NCBI GenBank assembly: GCA_004078665.1
Contig: SCFO01000001.1
Span: 894,377 to 958,376 of the forward strand
DNA from: Halobacillus fulvus
GTDB lineage: Bacteria > Bacillota > Bacilli > Bacillales > Halobacillaceae
Direction of reading: 5' to 3'
DNA: 64,000 nt
In this document: in pieces, positions 34,561 to 42,300 of the stretch
Layout of the letters: each line of letters begins with the position of its first letter
How positions within the stretch are numbered: position 1 is the stretch's first letter
Notes under the pieces: generated by a model
Databases searched by the model: none
The model's input: only the letters and a program-made list of their open reading frames with translations
Told to the model about the DNA's origin: nothing
Program-made: the position numbers and the translations under genes

Positions 34561-34980
34561 ATGCTATCACTATCTTGGAGAAATATTACAATCTCTTTGG
34601 TTTTTCTTTCTATATTAACTTTAGTTGCTTGCAATTCCACTTATTCGGAAGAAAGAAGTGTTAAGGCTCATGATTGGAGTGCGGAAGCTAATGATTGGAA
34701 AGTGGATACTATTTTATCAGAAGAACAAACCGCTTCTACTTCCGCTGAAGCATTAAAACTTTATGAATCTCTAGGCATGGATGTAAATCCTAAAAAAAAT
34801 GAGGCAGTGCTCAAAAACATTTATAAATTTGAAGAACAATGTAATGGCTCCTCCATAACTTCTGAAGTTTTATTTACGAATGAAAAAGTTTTTGGTTCCT
34901 ATCTACTTCTTGAGAAGGACGATACTCCAATTCAGATGATGAAGAAAGAAGAATTCTTAAATAAGTACTGTAACAAATAA
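34561..34980 (+). CDS. Small lipoprotein (139 aa)
   Basis: AAAAGGAG before the ATG; signal MLSLSWRNITISLVFLSILT with lipobox LVAC at about residues 21-24. Mature part contains WSAEANDWKVDTILSEEQTA, a cysteine in FEEQCNGSS and a C-terminal KYCNK, which could form a disulphide. No family recognised. Same strand as, and about 140 bp after, the secreted bacteriocin-like gene, so an immunity or accessory role is possible. Confidence 0.65.
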   Translation: MLSLSWRNITISLVFLSILTLVACNSTYSEERSVKAHDWSAEANDWKVDTILSEEQTASTSAEALKLYESLGMDVNPKKNEAVLKNIYKFEEQCNGSSITSEVLFTNEKVFGSYLLLEKDDTPIQMMKKEEFLNKYCNK

Positions 34981-35174
34981 CTTATAAGAAACAATCTACA
35001 AAAACAGGGTTTCTTCATTCATTATTAATGGGACTCAAAATAATGTAACCCGTCTCCATCTGCTTAATAAAAACATTATATTTGTAAAAAACAAAAAGTT
35101 TACAAATTTTGTGAAAGACACCTTAAAAATATGTCAAATAATGTAATATAGTGATATTGGGGAGGGTTTTGAAT

Positions 35175-35270
35175 TTGGAAGATGTGATTTCTAAACTTTT
35201 GGAGTGGGAAAAAGAATTAGCAAATGAGGTAGTAACTGAAGGGATGGACTATCTTCAATCCAAGTCTTAA
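35175..35270 (+). CDS. Possible 31-residue peptide ending in a repeat arm
   Basis: TTG start at 35175 with GGGGAGGG 7 nt upstream; reads MEDVISKLLEWEKELANEVV then TEGMDYLQSKS. Amphipathic, acidic helix. Its final codons and stop (CAAGTCTTAA) lie in the left arm of the repeat element at 35251. The strong ribosome site makes translation believable, but the length and lack of homologues I can name keep confidence low. Confidence 0.35.
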   Translation: MEDVISKLLEWEKELANEVVTEGMDYLQSKS

Positions 35271-35354
35271 ACTCACCTTACCCAAAAAGTAAAATAAGGA
35301 GGCGGTCCTTTAGTATAGAATCGCCCCCAATACATGAAGACTTGAATTCAAGAT
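35251..35354. repeat. Arm-repeat element, complete 104-bp long form
   Basis: Left arm ATCTTCAATCCAAGTCTT (35251-35268), right arm AAGACTTGAATTCAAGAT (35337-35354), 16 of 18 positions complementary. The interior contains GGAGGCGGTCC/GAATCGCCCCC pairing, with a T-rich tail on the minus strand acting as terminator of the 35380 gene. Confidence 0.75.
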
Positions 35355-35379
35355 ACCTCCTAATGATTTTTTAACTATC

Positions 35380-35895
35380 TCACCCTTTAGTTAAGTATTT
35401 CTTAATTAATTTTGCGTTAGTAGTGACTTCTATTTTGTCTTTATGTATGCCATAGATGTTGAAAAAATTAACTTTTCCAACGTTCTCGAAATGTCGATTC
35501 CATTTAAACATTTTAAGAAACATTTCGAATGTTGGTTTGTAATTTGATTTTTCCAACCGGAGTTTTTGTTTAATAAACCTCTTTATTATACGATAGGTTC
35601 TTATTGAATATCTTGTATCTAAAAAAATGATTATATCTGCATTATGAAAACTGTTACTTACCCAGTCCTCATTGTGAACTCCTTCAATGATCCAACTTTC
35701 AGATTTTATTATACTATTTAGATAATCTTCTCTTTCATGTTCCGTTCTTCTTATATCTCTAGATTTTTGCCTTATCCAGACTACATTATCTAATTCGTAA
35801 TATGGTATATCTAACTTTGATGATAATTTTCTTGCTAAAGTCGTTTTACCACTTCCAACAGAGCCGATAATATGTATCTTTTTTGGAATTGCCAT
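35380..35895 (-). CDS. P-loop kinase-like ATPase (FlaR/adenylate kinase-like)
   Basis: 171 residues. Walker A IIGSVGSGKTTLARKL at about 9-24, IPYYELDNVVWIRQ, and a SWIIEGVHNEDWV segment followed by ADIIIFLDTRYSIRTYR, the pattern of AAA_17/FlaR DNA-topology-modulation proteins and small nucleotide kinases. AAGGTGG lies before the ATG. Real substrate unknown. Typical cargo gene: alone, minus strand, repeat element 25 bp after the stop. Confidence 0.82.
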   Translation of the reverse strand: MAIPKKIHIIGSVGSGKTTLARKLSSKLDIPYYELDNVVWIRQKSRDIRRTEHEREDYLNSIIKSESWIIEGVHNEDWVSNSFHNADIIIFLDTRYSIRTYRIIKRFIKQKLRLEKSNYKPTFEMFLKMFKWNRHFENVGKVNFFNIYGIHKDKIEVTTNAKLIKKYLTKG

Positions 35896-35909
35896 TTAAG
35901 AAAACCACC

Positions 35910-36000
35910 TTATTTATGTTCATTTGTTCCAAATTTAGTGCTGAAGAACAAAAGTATAAATCCGATTACTAATAGTGCAGCCCCAATCGTTGATGTTGTT
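35910..36000 (-). pseudogene. C-terminal remnant of a membrane protein
   Basis: Open frame reading TTSTIGAALLVIGFILLFFS then TKFGTNEHK and TAA, without a start codon. The 5' part of the gene is missing, and the junction coincides with the 27-bp hairpin at 36001-36027. Confidence 0.4.
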
Positions 36001-36027
36001 CACCTTAAACTAACGCAACTTAAGGTG
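36001..36027. repeat. Small hairpin at a deletion or insertion junction
   Basis: CACCTTAA (36001-36008) and TTAAGGTG (36020-36027) around ACTAACGCAAC, which contains the CTAAC box of the arm-repeat family. Directly between the stop of the 36029 gene and the truncated remnant at 35910-36000. Confidence 0.45.
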
Positions 36028-36028
36028 T

Positions 36029-36199
36029 TTACTTCTTAATTTTAGGTAAAAAATAAGTACTACCCCCCATTAAAAATCCACCGATTATGGCAAGCAATGT
36101 ACCGATTAGAACCCAATGAGTTAATGAAAGAGTAGATAAATATATTCCTAACAAAAACAAGAGGAAGCCAGCAATAAATAAATTCCTTACCTTTTTCAT
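36029..36199 (-). CDS. Small membrane protein (56 aa)
   Basis: Reverse-strand ORF MKKVRNLFIAGFLLFLLGIY, then LTHWVLIGTLLAIIGGFLMG and the tail STYFLPKIKK. AAGGGAG lies about 8 nt before the ATG. Two membrane helices with a short loop, basic at both ends. No family recognised. Convincing despite its length because of the ribosome site and uniform hydrophobic pattern. Confidence 0.6.
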   Translation of the reverse strand: MKKVRNLFIAGFLLFLLGIYLSTLSLTHWVLIGTLLAIIGGFLMGGSTYFLPKIKK

Positions 36200-36346
36200 T
36201 ATTCTTCTCCCTTCAAAACAGTTTTGTTAACCGTTAAAACCTAACCACTATTGCTATTACAAAGTATCTCAAGCTGCTATCTTTATGTAATAAAGCTTCC
36301 TAATAAACATACGAAATCGATTCAATTTAGTTTCATACAGTATTTT

Positions 36347-36445
36347 ATATCGAAACTGAGACTTCTGTGTATCTGCTCTTAAGGAAAAAGACTATTACTC
36401 TTTTTAAACTAACGCCCCAGTTTCCAAAAGACTCAAGATCGAGAT
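36347..36445. repeat. Arm-repeat element, 99-bp long form
   Basis: Left ATATCGAAACTGAGACTT (36347-36364), right AAGACTCAAGATCGAGAT (36428-36445), about 13 of 18 complementary. Interior has the AAACTAACGCCCC box. About 70 bp 3' of the 36516 gene. Confidence 0.6.
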
Positions 36446-36515
36446 ATATGTCAATAAAACAAATCTTTAGATTGATTACTTCAAAGCTGAGAAAATTCTA
36501 CACATAGGAAGTTGG

Positions 36516-36995
36516 TCAACTTGCAACATAGATATCTGATGCATCATGTTCAAACCACAGGATTCTTTCGTGTTCTCCTTCAATATCAATACTAACTTTT
36601 CCACTTAGAACGTCAAAGTATTTTTTGCCTTTCTTTGGATTTAAAATCATAAAAATAAAATCATTTACTTCAGCTGATAAGTAAATATTATTAATTAAAT
36701 CGTACTCTTGGAGGAATTCATCCTTATGAAAAATCATTTCCAGGTACTTCCTTGATTTATTCAATGCATGTGTTTCTTTTGATTCATACTTAATATCTAC
36801 TTCTTCCTCAATATAATTATTTTTCCTCAACTCCACTCCTAAAAGGATTCTTTCATAATGAAGTTTATCGATTACTCTTTTAAAAGAATGAACATTATGA
36901 ACTGGATAAGAATGAACGCAATTATACTGTCCAAATGAAATTCTATCGGTTCTTATTGCAGCTAGATCTTCTTTTATGGGCAGAAAATCATCCAT
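36516..36995 (-). CDS. Hypothetical protein (159 aa)
   Basis: AAGGTGG before the ATG. Soluble alpha-beta protein: LAAIRTDRISFGQYNCVHSY, VHSFKRVIDKLHYERILLGV, an acidic middle and NDFIFMILNPKKGKKYFDVL near the end. Cys residues are few and no catalytic motif is visible. No family recognised. Stand-alone minus-strand gene between two arm-repeat elements. Confidence 0.6.
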   Translation of the reverse strand: MDDFLPIKEDLAAIRTDRISFGQYNCVHSYPVHNVHSFKRVIDKLHYERILLGVELRKNNYIEEEVDIKYESKETHALNKSRKYLEMIFHKDEFLQEYDLINNIYLSAEVNDFIFMILNPKKGKKYFDVLSGKVSIDIEGEHERILWFEHDASDIYVAS

Positions 36996-37062
36996 TTTAA
37001 ACCACCACCTTTACTAATTCATTATAAGGTTTTTCTACAAAATTTATTGTATTCTTTTCAAA

Positions 37063-37224
37063 TTATCTCGAAACTGAGTCTTCAACTAACCTGCCCTTTT
37101 CTTGAAGACTCAGTTCCGAGATAACCCCCAATAAATAGAACAAAAATCCAATGATTAAACCAATAAAAGGTAACCTAATAGTATCATACCTTCGATTAAT
37201 TGGAAATAAACACCATAAATTCAT
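37063..37224 (-). CDS. Possible 53-aa membrane protein whose C-terminus is encoded by a repeat
   Basis: Reverse-strand ORF MNLWCLFPINRRYDTIRLPF, then IGLIIGFLFYLLGV, then SELSLQEKGRLVEDSVSR encoded entirely within the 58-bp repeat at 37065-37122, with the TAA formed at its edge. Ribosome site weak (TAGGG). Either a real peptide that captured the repeat, or a truncated gene whose 3' end was replaced. Confidence 0.35.
   Translation of the reverse strand: MNLWCLFPINRRYDTIRLPFIGLIIGFLFYLLGVISELSLQEKGRLVEDSVSR
37065..37122. repeat. Arm-repeat element, complete 58-bp short form
   Basis: ATCTCGAAACTGAGTCTT (37065-37082) against AAGACTCAGTTCCGAGAT (37105-37122), 17 of 18 complementary, with the pairing extended by CAA/TTG. 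Loop contains CTAACCTGCCC. Twin of the copy at 5053. Confidence 0.78.
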
Positions 37225-37262
37225 CCCTACAGAAGTTGTAACAACTTCCTACTGATAAAAAC

Positions 37263-37297
37263 AAAAAAGAAACGTTAAGCTTAGTACTTAACGTTTC
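37263..37297 (-). terminator. Intrinsic terminator of the FUSC gene
   Basis: GAAACGTTAAG/CTTAACGTTTC perfect 11-bp stem followed by a T-run on the minus strand; the stop codon lies inside the stem. Confidence 0.85.
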
Positions 37298-39435
37298 CTC
37301 TCCAGCCCCAACTGCTCCCCGAAGACAAGCAGCGATTTATTGATTTTCCAAACATAATATAAATGATGCACGAGATCACCATTTTCCTGATCTGCCTTAA
37401 ACTGTTCGATCGCCTCTCGTTCCTCACTTAAATCATATAAGAGAGAAGAATGATCATTGGACTCGATCCGGTTGCTCAAAACCTCAATGTTATGGCTGAA
37501 CTTCTCCTCCACCACTTGAAAAAGCGATCCGACTTCATCCGGATAATGAAAATTCTTCTGGTAGGAAGAAGCGACCAAATGCTTGGCGTAATAATTGATG
37601 GCGATGAAAATCGTCAGCCAGCTGGTCAGTCCGGAATATTTCTTCACACCGGGACCATTCAGGACCGGCTTTGCATCCTCTCTTAGGGATTGCAGTTTGC
37701 CATCGAGTATAAAAGCTTTTTCCGCCAGGTCTTTCACGGACACATCTTTATGGAAGCTCTTCATATATTGGAGGACATATTCGTCCAGATCATCCAGGTA
37801 GTCGATGAACGTCTCTGTCACCTTGTCCATCGTCTTCGTCGGATAAATGTAGGCAGAGACGCCGAGCGCAATCGCAGCACCGGCAATCGTATCGACGACG
37901 CGAGCTCCAAGCAGTTCATAGCTGATGCCTCCGAGAATCAGGTCATACATGAAAGCTATCAGCATCGTAATAAACAAGCTCATCATCGTATAGGAAACGG
38001 TGAGTAAATAAAAGGCGAAGAAAATCGCCAAAAAGATCAGTCCGACTTCGACAACCGCATAGCCTGAGACGAACTGGGCAAGTACAAACCCAACGACCGC
38101 TCCGATGATCGTTCCGATAGAACGCTCAAGTCCTTTTAAATAAGTGCGCCCGACGGTTTCTGTGCCAAGCAGCACAATAAAGGTCGTCAGCAAAATCCAG
38201 TACGGTTGAATCGGGGAAATTAAATAGCCGAGAATGATGGCAATTGTTCCCGCAATCACAGACTGGAGCGCTTTTTTCGTCGTCGGTTTGAGCCCTGTAG
38301 ACTCTTGCTCTTCTTCATCCGGCGTGTCTTCTGGTTCATCCTCCTCCCACTCTTCCCTTTGATAAATGGAGAATTGAACCTCTTGCGCGCCTTTAATGAC
38401 ATGATCGGCAATCGCCTCAATTCTCCGAAGCAGATACAGCCATCCATCCGGCTGTTGATGATTTTCCCGAAAAAGATCATCAATCAACTCATGGAGGGAC
38501 GACACAATTGCTCGAGCCTCATCAAGAGATTGCTCTTCATAATCCTGATCGAGAACATCCGCCTTCTTCAAGGAAGCCATCACGTTTACTAAAAGGGTAC
38601 GGATCTCCTTCATTTCAAGCGCTTCATCCTGCTTCAGCTTTCTGAGACTATCCGCGAGCGTCTCCATGAACATGGCGGTATCGAAAACATAAAGCCTAAG
38701 CTGCTGGGGGCGGAGACCTGGCCAAAGTTCCCGAATATCCTGAGCATTCAAATCCTCTGAAACATTCCTGGCATAATCCCTAAGTTTCTCGACATTGTAG
38801 GCAAGCTTCTTCTGCCTTGCTTCTTTAATTTCGGGATCTTCAATCGTTTCAATGAACAATTGAAACGTCAAATTCGCCTGCTTATGAAACGACTGCATGC
38901 TCCTTTTCAAAATCTGGACCGAATCTTTGAAAATGATAAAGTTATAAAGAAAAGCGCAGCTGACTCCAATGACGATCCCTAAATAAAACCACGGAAATTG
39001 TGAAGGGGAAAGTTGTAAGAAGGAAGAAAAATAGACGGTAATAAATCCGATCATCCCGAGAGAAAAATACCGGCTTCCGAATTTTGAAAAATAGAACGCG
39101 CTGAAAATGACGAGAATCATGAAGGCCCCGACGAGCACTGCACTGCCGGACAGCAGTGAGCCGATCGTGACACCGGAAGCAGCAGACACGATCAACAGAA
39201 GCGTTGTCACTTGCTTTTCTTTTCTCGTCTCATCATTGACCACCAATATGCCCATCATTCCGGATACGCCTGCTATGATGGAAGGAAGCAGCGGTTCCTG
39301 ACCAGCCAGGTTCAGAACGATCAACGTTGTAAAAACAGCCGTCATTAAACTGATCGTCGCCTTCCCGGCCTGGTTCAGCCTTTTCCTGCCGGGGTCTGAT
39401 GCCAATAATCGTTGAATCCAGTAGGATGTATCCAC
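37288..39435 (-). CDS. FUSC-family membrane protein (aromatic acid exporter-like)
   Basis: 715 residues, GTG start after GGAGGGG. N-terminal half with about six membrane helices (residues ~25-175), a long soluble helical middle (~180-380, ending EDEPEDTPDEEEQ), then a second helix bundle (~385-540: KALQSVIAGTIAIILGYLIS ... RSIGTIIGAVVGFVLAQFVS) and a soluble helical end. This two-bundle layout is that of YccS/AaeB-like fusaric acid resistance proteins. Probably exports organic acids or acts in envelope maintenance. Confidence 0.85.
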   Translation of the reverse strand: MDTSYWIQRLLASDPGRKRLNQAGKATISLMTAVFTTLIVLNLAGQEPLLPSIIAGVSGMMGILVVNDETRKEKQVTTLLLIVSAASGVTIGSLLSGSAVLVGAFMILVIFSAFYFSKFGSRYFSLGMIGFITVYFSSFLQLSPSQFPWFYLGIVIGVSCAFLYNFIIFKDSVQILKRSMQSFHKQANLTFQLFIETIEDPEIKEARQKKLAYNVEKLRDYARNVSEDLNAQDIRELWPGLRPQQLRLYVFDTAMFMETLADSLRKLKQDEALEMKEIRTLLVNVMASLKKADVLDQDYEEQSLDEARAIVSSLHELIDDLFRENHQQPDGWLYLLRRIEAIADHVIKGAQEVQFSIYQREEWEEDEPEDTPDEEEQESTGLKPTTKKALQSVIAGTIAIILGYLISPIQPYWILLTTFIVLLGTETVGRTYLKGLERSIGTIIGAVVGFVLAQFVSGYAVVEVGLIFLAIFFAFYLLTVSYTMMSLFITMLIAFMYDLILGGISYELLGARVVDTIAGAAIALGVSAYIYPTKTMDKVTETFIDYLDDLDEYVLQYMKSFHKDVSVKDLAEKAFILDGKLQSLREDAKPVLNGPGVKKYSGLTSWLTIFIAINYYAKHLVASSYQKNFHYPDEVGSLFQVVEEKFSHNIEVLSNRIESNDHSSLLYDLSEEREAIEQFKADQENGDLVHHLYYVWKINKSLLVFGEQLGLERKR

Positions 39436-39536
39436 GGACTCCCCTCCTTTGCTTCGATTTGTATACCTGTATTATCGTAAGGGGTTTTCGCCCGACCTAC
39501 AACCCTTTTGTTCGGTTCGTTTCAAAATGGCGCCTC

Positions 39537-40385
39537 TTATTCATTGACGTCACGCCAAAGCTTGACAATGCCGGACGCGATCCGTTTCAAAACGAGCTCA
39601 TTATCACTGTAGCCGATGTGCGCGACAGGAGTCCATCCGATCACAGGTCCACCTGCCCGAACTTCTACATCCTCCGTCACGGCCTGATTGTATTTTTCAT
39701 TGATGCCCTTCAAAGGATAGGCCAAAATATCGTCCCTATCGAAAAAGTTGATCCACTCTCCTTTAACAGATGAGTAGTAATCCTGATATTTCGGTGACGG
39801 AACGGCAATCGGAAGGCCGAAATCCTTGAACCGGAGCGACCATAGGGCAATCGGACTGCCCATCGTATAGAAGTGAGTGAACGTTTCACCTCTCGACAAG
39901 GGGGAATCGCTTAAAAGACTCCGTGTTCTCGCGCCTACCTCCTTTTTCACCTGCAGATCGTACAAGTAGTTGCTGGCAATCACGGTTCCAAGACTGTGGC
40001 AAATGACGCACAACGGAGCATCCGGTCCCGCCTCCTCTTCAAGCTTCTGGATTCCTTGCGCGAGCTCCGCATGCACTTTATCGTAATTATTATCTTTTGA
40101 TGAAGAAGGCTGATAGGCGATCGCATCTGCGAGAAAATCTACCGTGAATTTACGCAGTGTCATATAGTCGAGATCCGCGCGCTGCTTCAATCGGTTCCAT
40201 AATTCGGTCTGGTCCTCAGCAAATACAGAGGCCCATAAGACAGGAGCAAAAGAGATATGGTCCCGTGCAGAAGATTCCGTTGCCTCTGCAAACCTTTCCT
40301 CGAGCTCTTTGATCATTTCATCAGCAAACGTAGCGACCTGACTGCCGATGCCGTGAAGGATGAGAACCGCAACTTTCTTCGTCAT
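39537..40385 (-). CDS. Alpha/beta hydrolase (lipase/esterase-like)
   Basis: 282 residues, AGGAGG before the ATG. VAVLILHGIGSQVATF gives the oxyanion HG motif, CVICHSLGTVIASNYL the nucleophile serine (about residue 130), FDRDDILAYPLKG a candidate aspartate and WTPVAHIGYSDNE the histidine. Resembles PGAP1/lipase-like cytoplasmic hydrolases; no signal peptide. Substrate unknown. Confidence 0.82.
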   Translation of the reverse strand: MTKKVAVLILHGIGSQVATFADEMIKELEERFAEATESSARDHISFAPVLWASVFAEDQTELWNRLKQRADLDYMTLRKFTVDFLADAIAYQPSSSKDNNYDKVHAELAQGIQKLEEEAGPDAPLCVICHSLGTVIASNYLYDLQVKKEVGARTRSLLSDSPLSRGETFTHFYTMGSPIALWSLRFKDFGLPIAVPSPKYQDYYSSVKGEWINFFDRDDILAYPLKGINEKYNQAVTEDVEVRAGGPVIGWTPVAHIGYSDNELVLKRIASGIVKLWRDVNE

Positions 40386-40445
40386 GTCGGCGTCCTCCTA
40401 TTTATAAGTTTTTCTTTTCTATACCCATAATGGAGCGCTCTTCAT

Positions 40446-41417
40446 CTATTTCCGTTGAACTTCGTAGAATCTCATGGATTTCGGAACACCTTTTAACGAC
40501 AGTTTCCCGTCGAAGGCCATCGTCCGTAGCCGATACTCAAAGAAAGAATCCCCTATCACCTGATCGAGGTGGCCGATCAACTCCCCAATGACGCGGGCAG
40601 CTTTTATGTACCCTTCTTCTTTCCTTTTGGATTGTATGTGATCAATTGTGTTCAGGACCAGGTCGTCAAAATGATCCTCTGCTACTCCTTCTACTCTGTC
40701 CTCACACCAAATTCTTAAGAAGGTGTGCTGACCTTCGAGCTCTGACCACCGCTGTACAGGTTTAGCAAAATGAGAGGTTTCCTCATAGATCACCCTCAAT
40801 TTATCTGGAGCGATTTCCCCGGTATGGACAGGATATCCCTCTACTTTTTCGAAATGTTTATCATATTCATGGACTGAATGAATGTACGCGATGGACTCTT
40901 GACGCTCACTCAGCAGGTGGTCAACGAACGCCGCACCCGTCTGTTCATGGCTATTATCCGACAACCATACGAAGATGGGCATTTCATCCGGGATGTTCCG
41001 GATTTCGTTCAACGTTTCGAGAAAAGATTCGGTATAAACAAATAGGGTTTCCTCATCGATATTGATATGTTCTTCAAGCCACCTTTTCCGCCTTTCCATC
41101 CCTTCCTTTTGATCCAGCCCGTCGATTGGACCGATGGAGAATTGATCAGAAAAGGAAAGGACACGAACATGCTTCGGAAGTCCGATACGAAGAGCACCGG
41201 CAACCGAATCATCAAAAGCGATATGAACTTCTCGATTTTCAGTAGGATCATCCGACCGCAACGCTCGTTCTTTCCACTCCAGTAAACGGTCCACGACTTG
41301 CTCCGCTGAGAGCGTTGTCGTTTTATAATAGTCCAATTGATGAAAAATCAGCTTCACGAAAGATTGGAGCTCTTCCTCCTCCAATGATTTGACCCACCTT
41401 TGATTTAAATCACTCAT
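40446..41417 (-). CDS. DUF1835/DUF3658-type protein
   Basis: 323 residues from the ATG at 41417 (MSDLNQRWVKSLEEEELQSF; AGGAGG 6 nt upstream). Middle region VHIAFDDSVAGALRIGLPKH, VLSFSDQFSIGPIDGLDQKE and FVWLSDNSHEQTGAAFVDHL match the DUF1835 pattern; the C-terminus (DSFFEYRLRTMAFDGKLSLK) matches DUF3658. Widespread uncharacterised Bacillus protein. Overlaps the 41410 gene by 8 nt, so the two are cotranscribed. Confidence 0.8.
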   Translation of the reverse strand: MSDLNQRWVKSLEEEELQSFVKLIFHQLDYYKTTTLSAEQVVDRLLEWKERALRSDDPTENREVHIAFDDSVAGALRIGLPKHVRVLSFSDQFSIGPIDGLDQKEGMERRKRWLEEHINIDEETLFVYTESFLETLNEIRNIPDEMPIFVWLSDNSHEQTGAAFVDHLLSERQESIAYIHSVHEYDKHFEKVEGYPVHTGEIAPDKLRVIYEETSHFAKPVQRWSELEGQHTFLRIWCEDRVEGVAEDHFDDLVLNTIDHIQSKRKEEGYIKAARVIGELIGHLDQVIGDSFFEYRLRTMAFDGKLSLKGVPKSMRFYEVQRK

Positions 41418-41724
41418 TTGCTTCCTCCTTTTGACCCCTATACGTGTAACGCAAGAAAAAGGGTAGAACATGCATGAGAATCAATCCTACCACAAAAACA
41501 GATAATAGCATCTGTCCAAACCGGATGGACGTCGAATGCATGATGATGCTTCCAATGATCGGGATAGGAAGGACGAATAAGACCGTGACCCAAACCTTCG
41601 AAGCGGACGTAATGTCATGGACAGTCCCGCAGTTCGAGCATGTTACAGGGGTATAGCCTGCCCATGTAGAATAATAGACTTGTTTCCACGAAAACCTTTG
41701 ACCACAATGCTGACATGGCTGCAT
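41410..41724 (-). CDS. Zinc-ribbon membrane protein (cxxc_20_cxxc type)
   Basis: 104 residues. N-terminal CQHCGQRFSW and, 20-odd residues later, CSNCGTVHD form a four-cysteine zinc ribbon, spaced as in the CxxC-20-CxxC family. Two membrane helices follow (VWVTVLFVLPIPIIGSIIM and MLLSVFVVGLILMHVLPFF). AAGGAGAGG before the ATG. Function unknown; coupled to the DUF1835 gene. Confidence 0.8.
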   Translation of the reverse strand: MQPCQHCGQRFSWKQVYYSTWAGYTPVTCSNCGTVHDITSASKVWVTVLFVLPIPIIGSIIMHSTSIRFGQMLLSVFVVGLILMHVLPFFLRYTYRGQKEEANE

Positions 41725-42300
41725 GAAACCTCTCCTTTCGCATCAATCATACCCTAGATCCTCATTCAAATTGTCAATATCAACCATACCAAAAAAGAGC
41801 ACTCCCATATATGGAAATGCTCAAACCTTTAGCGAAAAGCTGCGTCATATCAGCGATCCCGTTTTAATAGGGAATACATATAGGTACCATTCACCGATCC
41901 GTCTTGATACATATAGTCTCTTAAAACGCCTTCTTTCACAAACCCACATTTTGTTAGAAGGTGACTCGAAGCTTTGTTGTTCATAAACACCACAGCCCCG
42001 ATCCTCGTCAGGCCAAAAACATCAAACCCGTATTGAATGACTTTGGACACAGCTTCAGAGGTGTACCCTTTTCTCCAATGATCTGGGTGGATCTCGTAGC
42101 CGATTTCAGCCCGTTTATGTGTAGGAGACCAGTTATTAAATCCGATCGTACCAATCATTTGCTCTGTGTCTTTCAGTTGAATCCCCCAGCGTATTCCTTT
42201 CTTTATAACTCTCTGCAAAAAGTCAACAAATACTTCTGCTTGTTCTTTTTTTTCTAACGTTTCCTGTCCATAATAACGAGTGACCTCTTTATTTAGAAAG

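Noticed and set aside
1300-37125. Calling the strips a canonical class integron
   Set aside because: The recombinase is not recognisably IntI-like, is not divergent to the array, and terminal attC boxes are not seen; only a cassette-like hypothesis is supported.
1300-37125. CRISPR array
   Set aside because: The repeats are inverted, diverged and separated by genes, with no regular spacer length and no cas genes.
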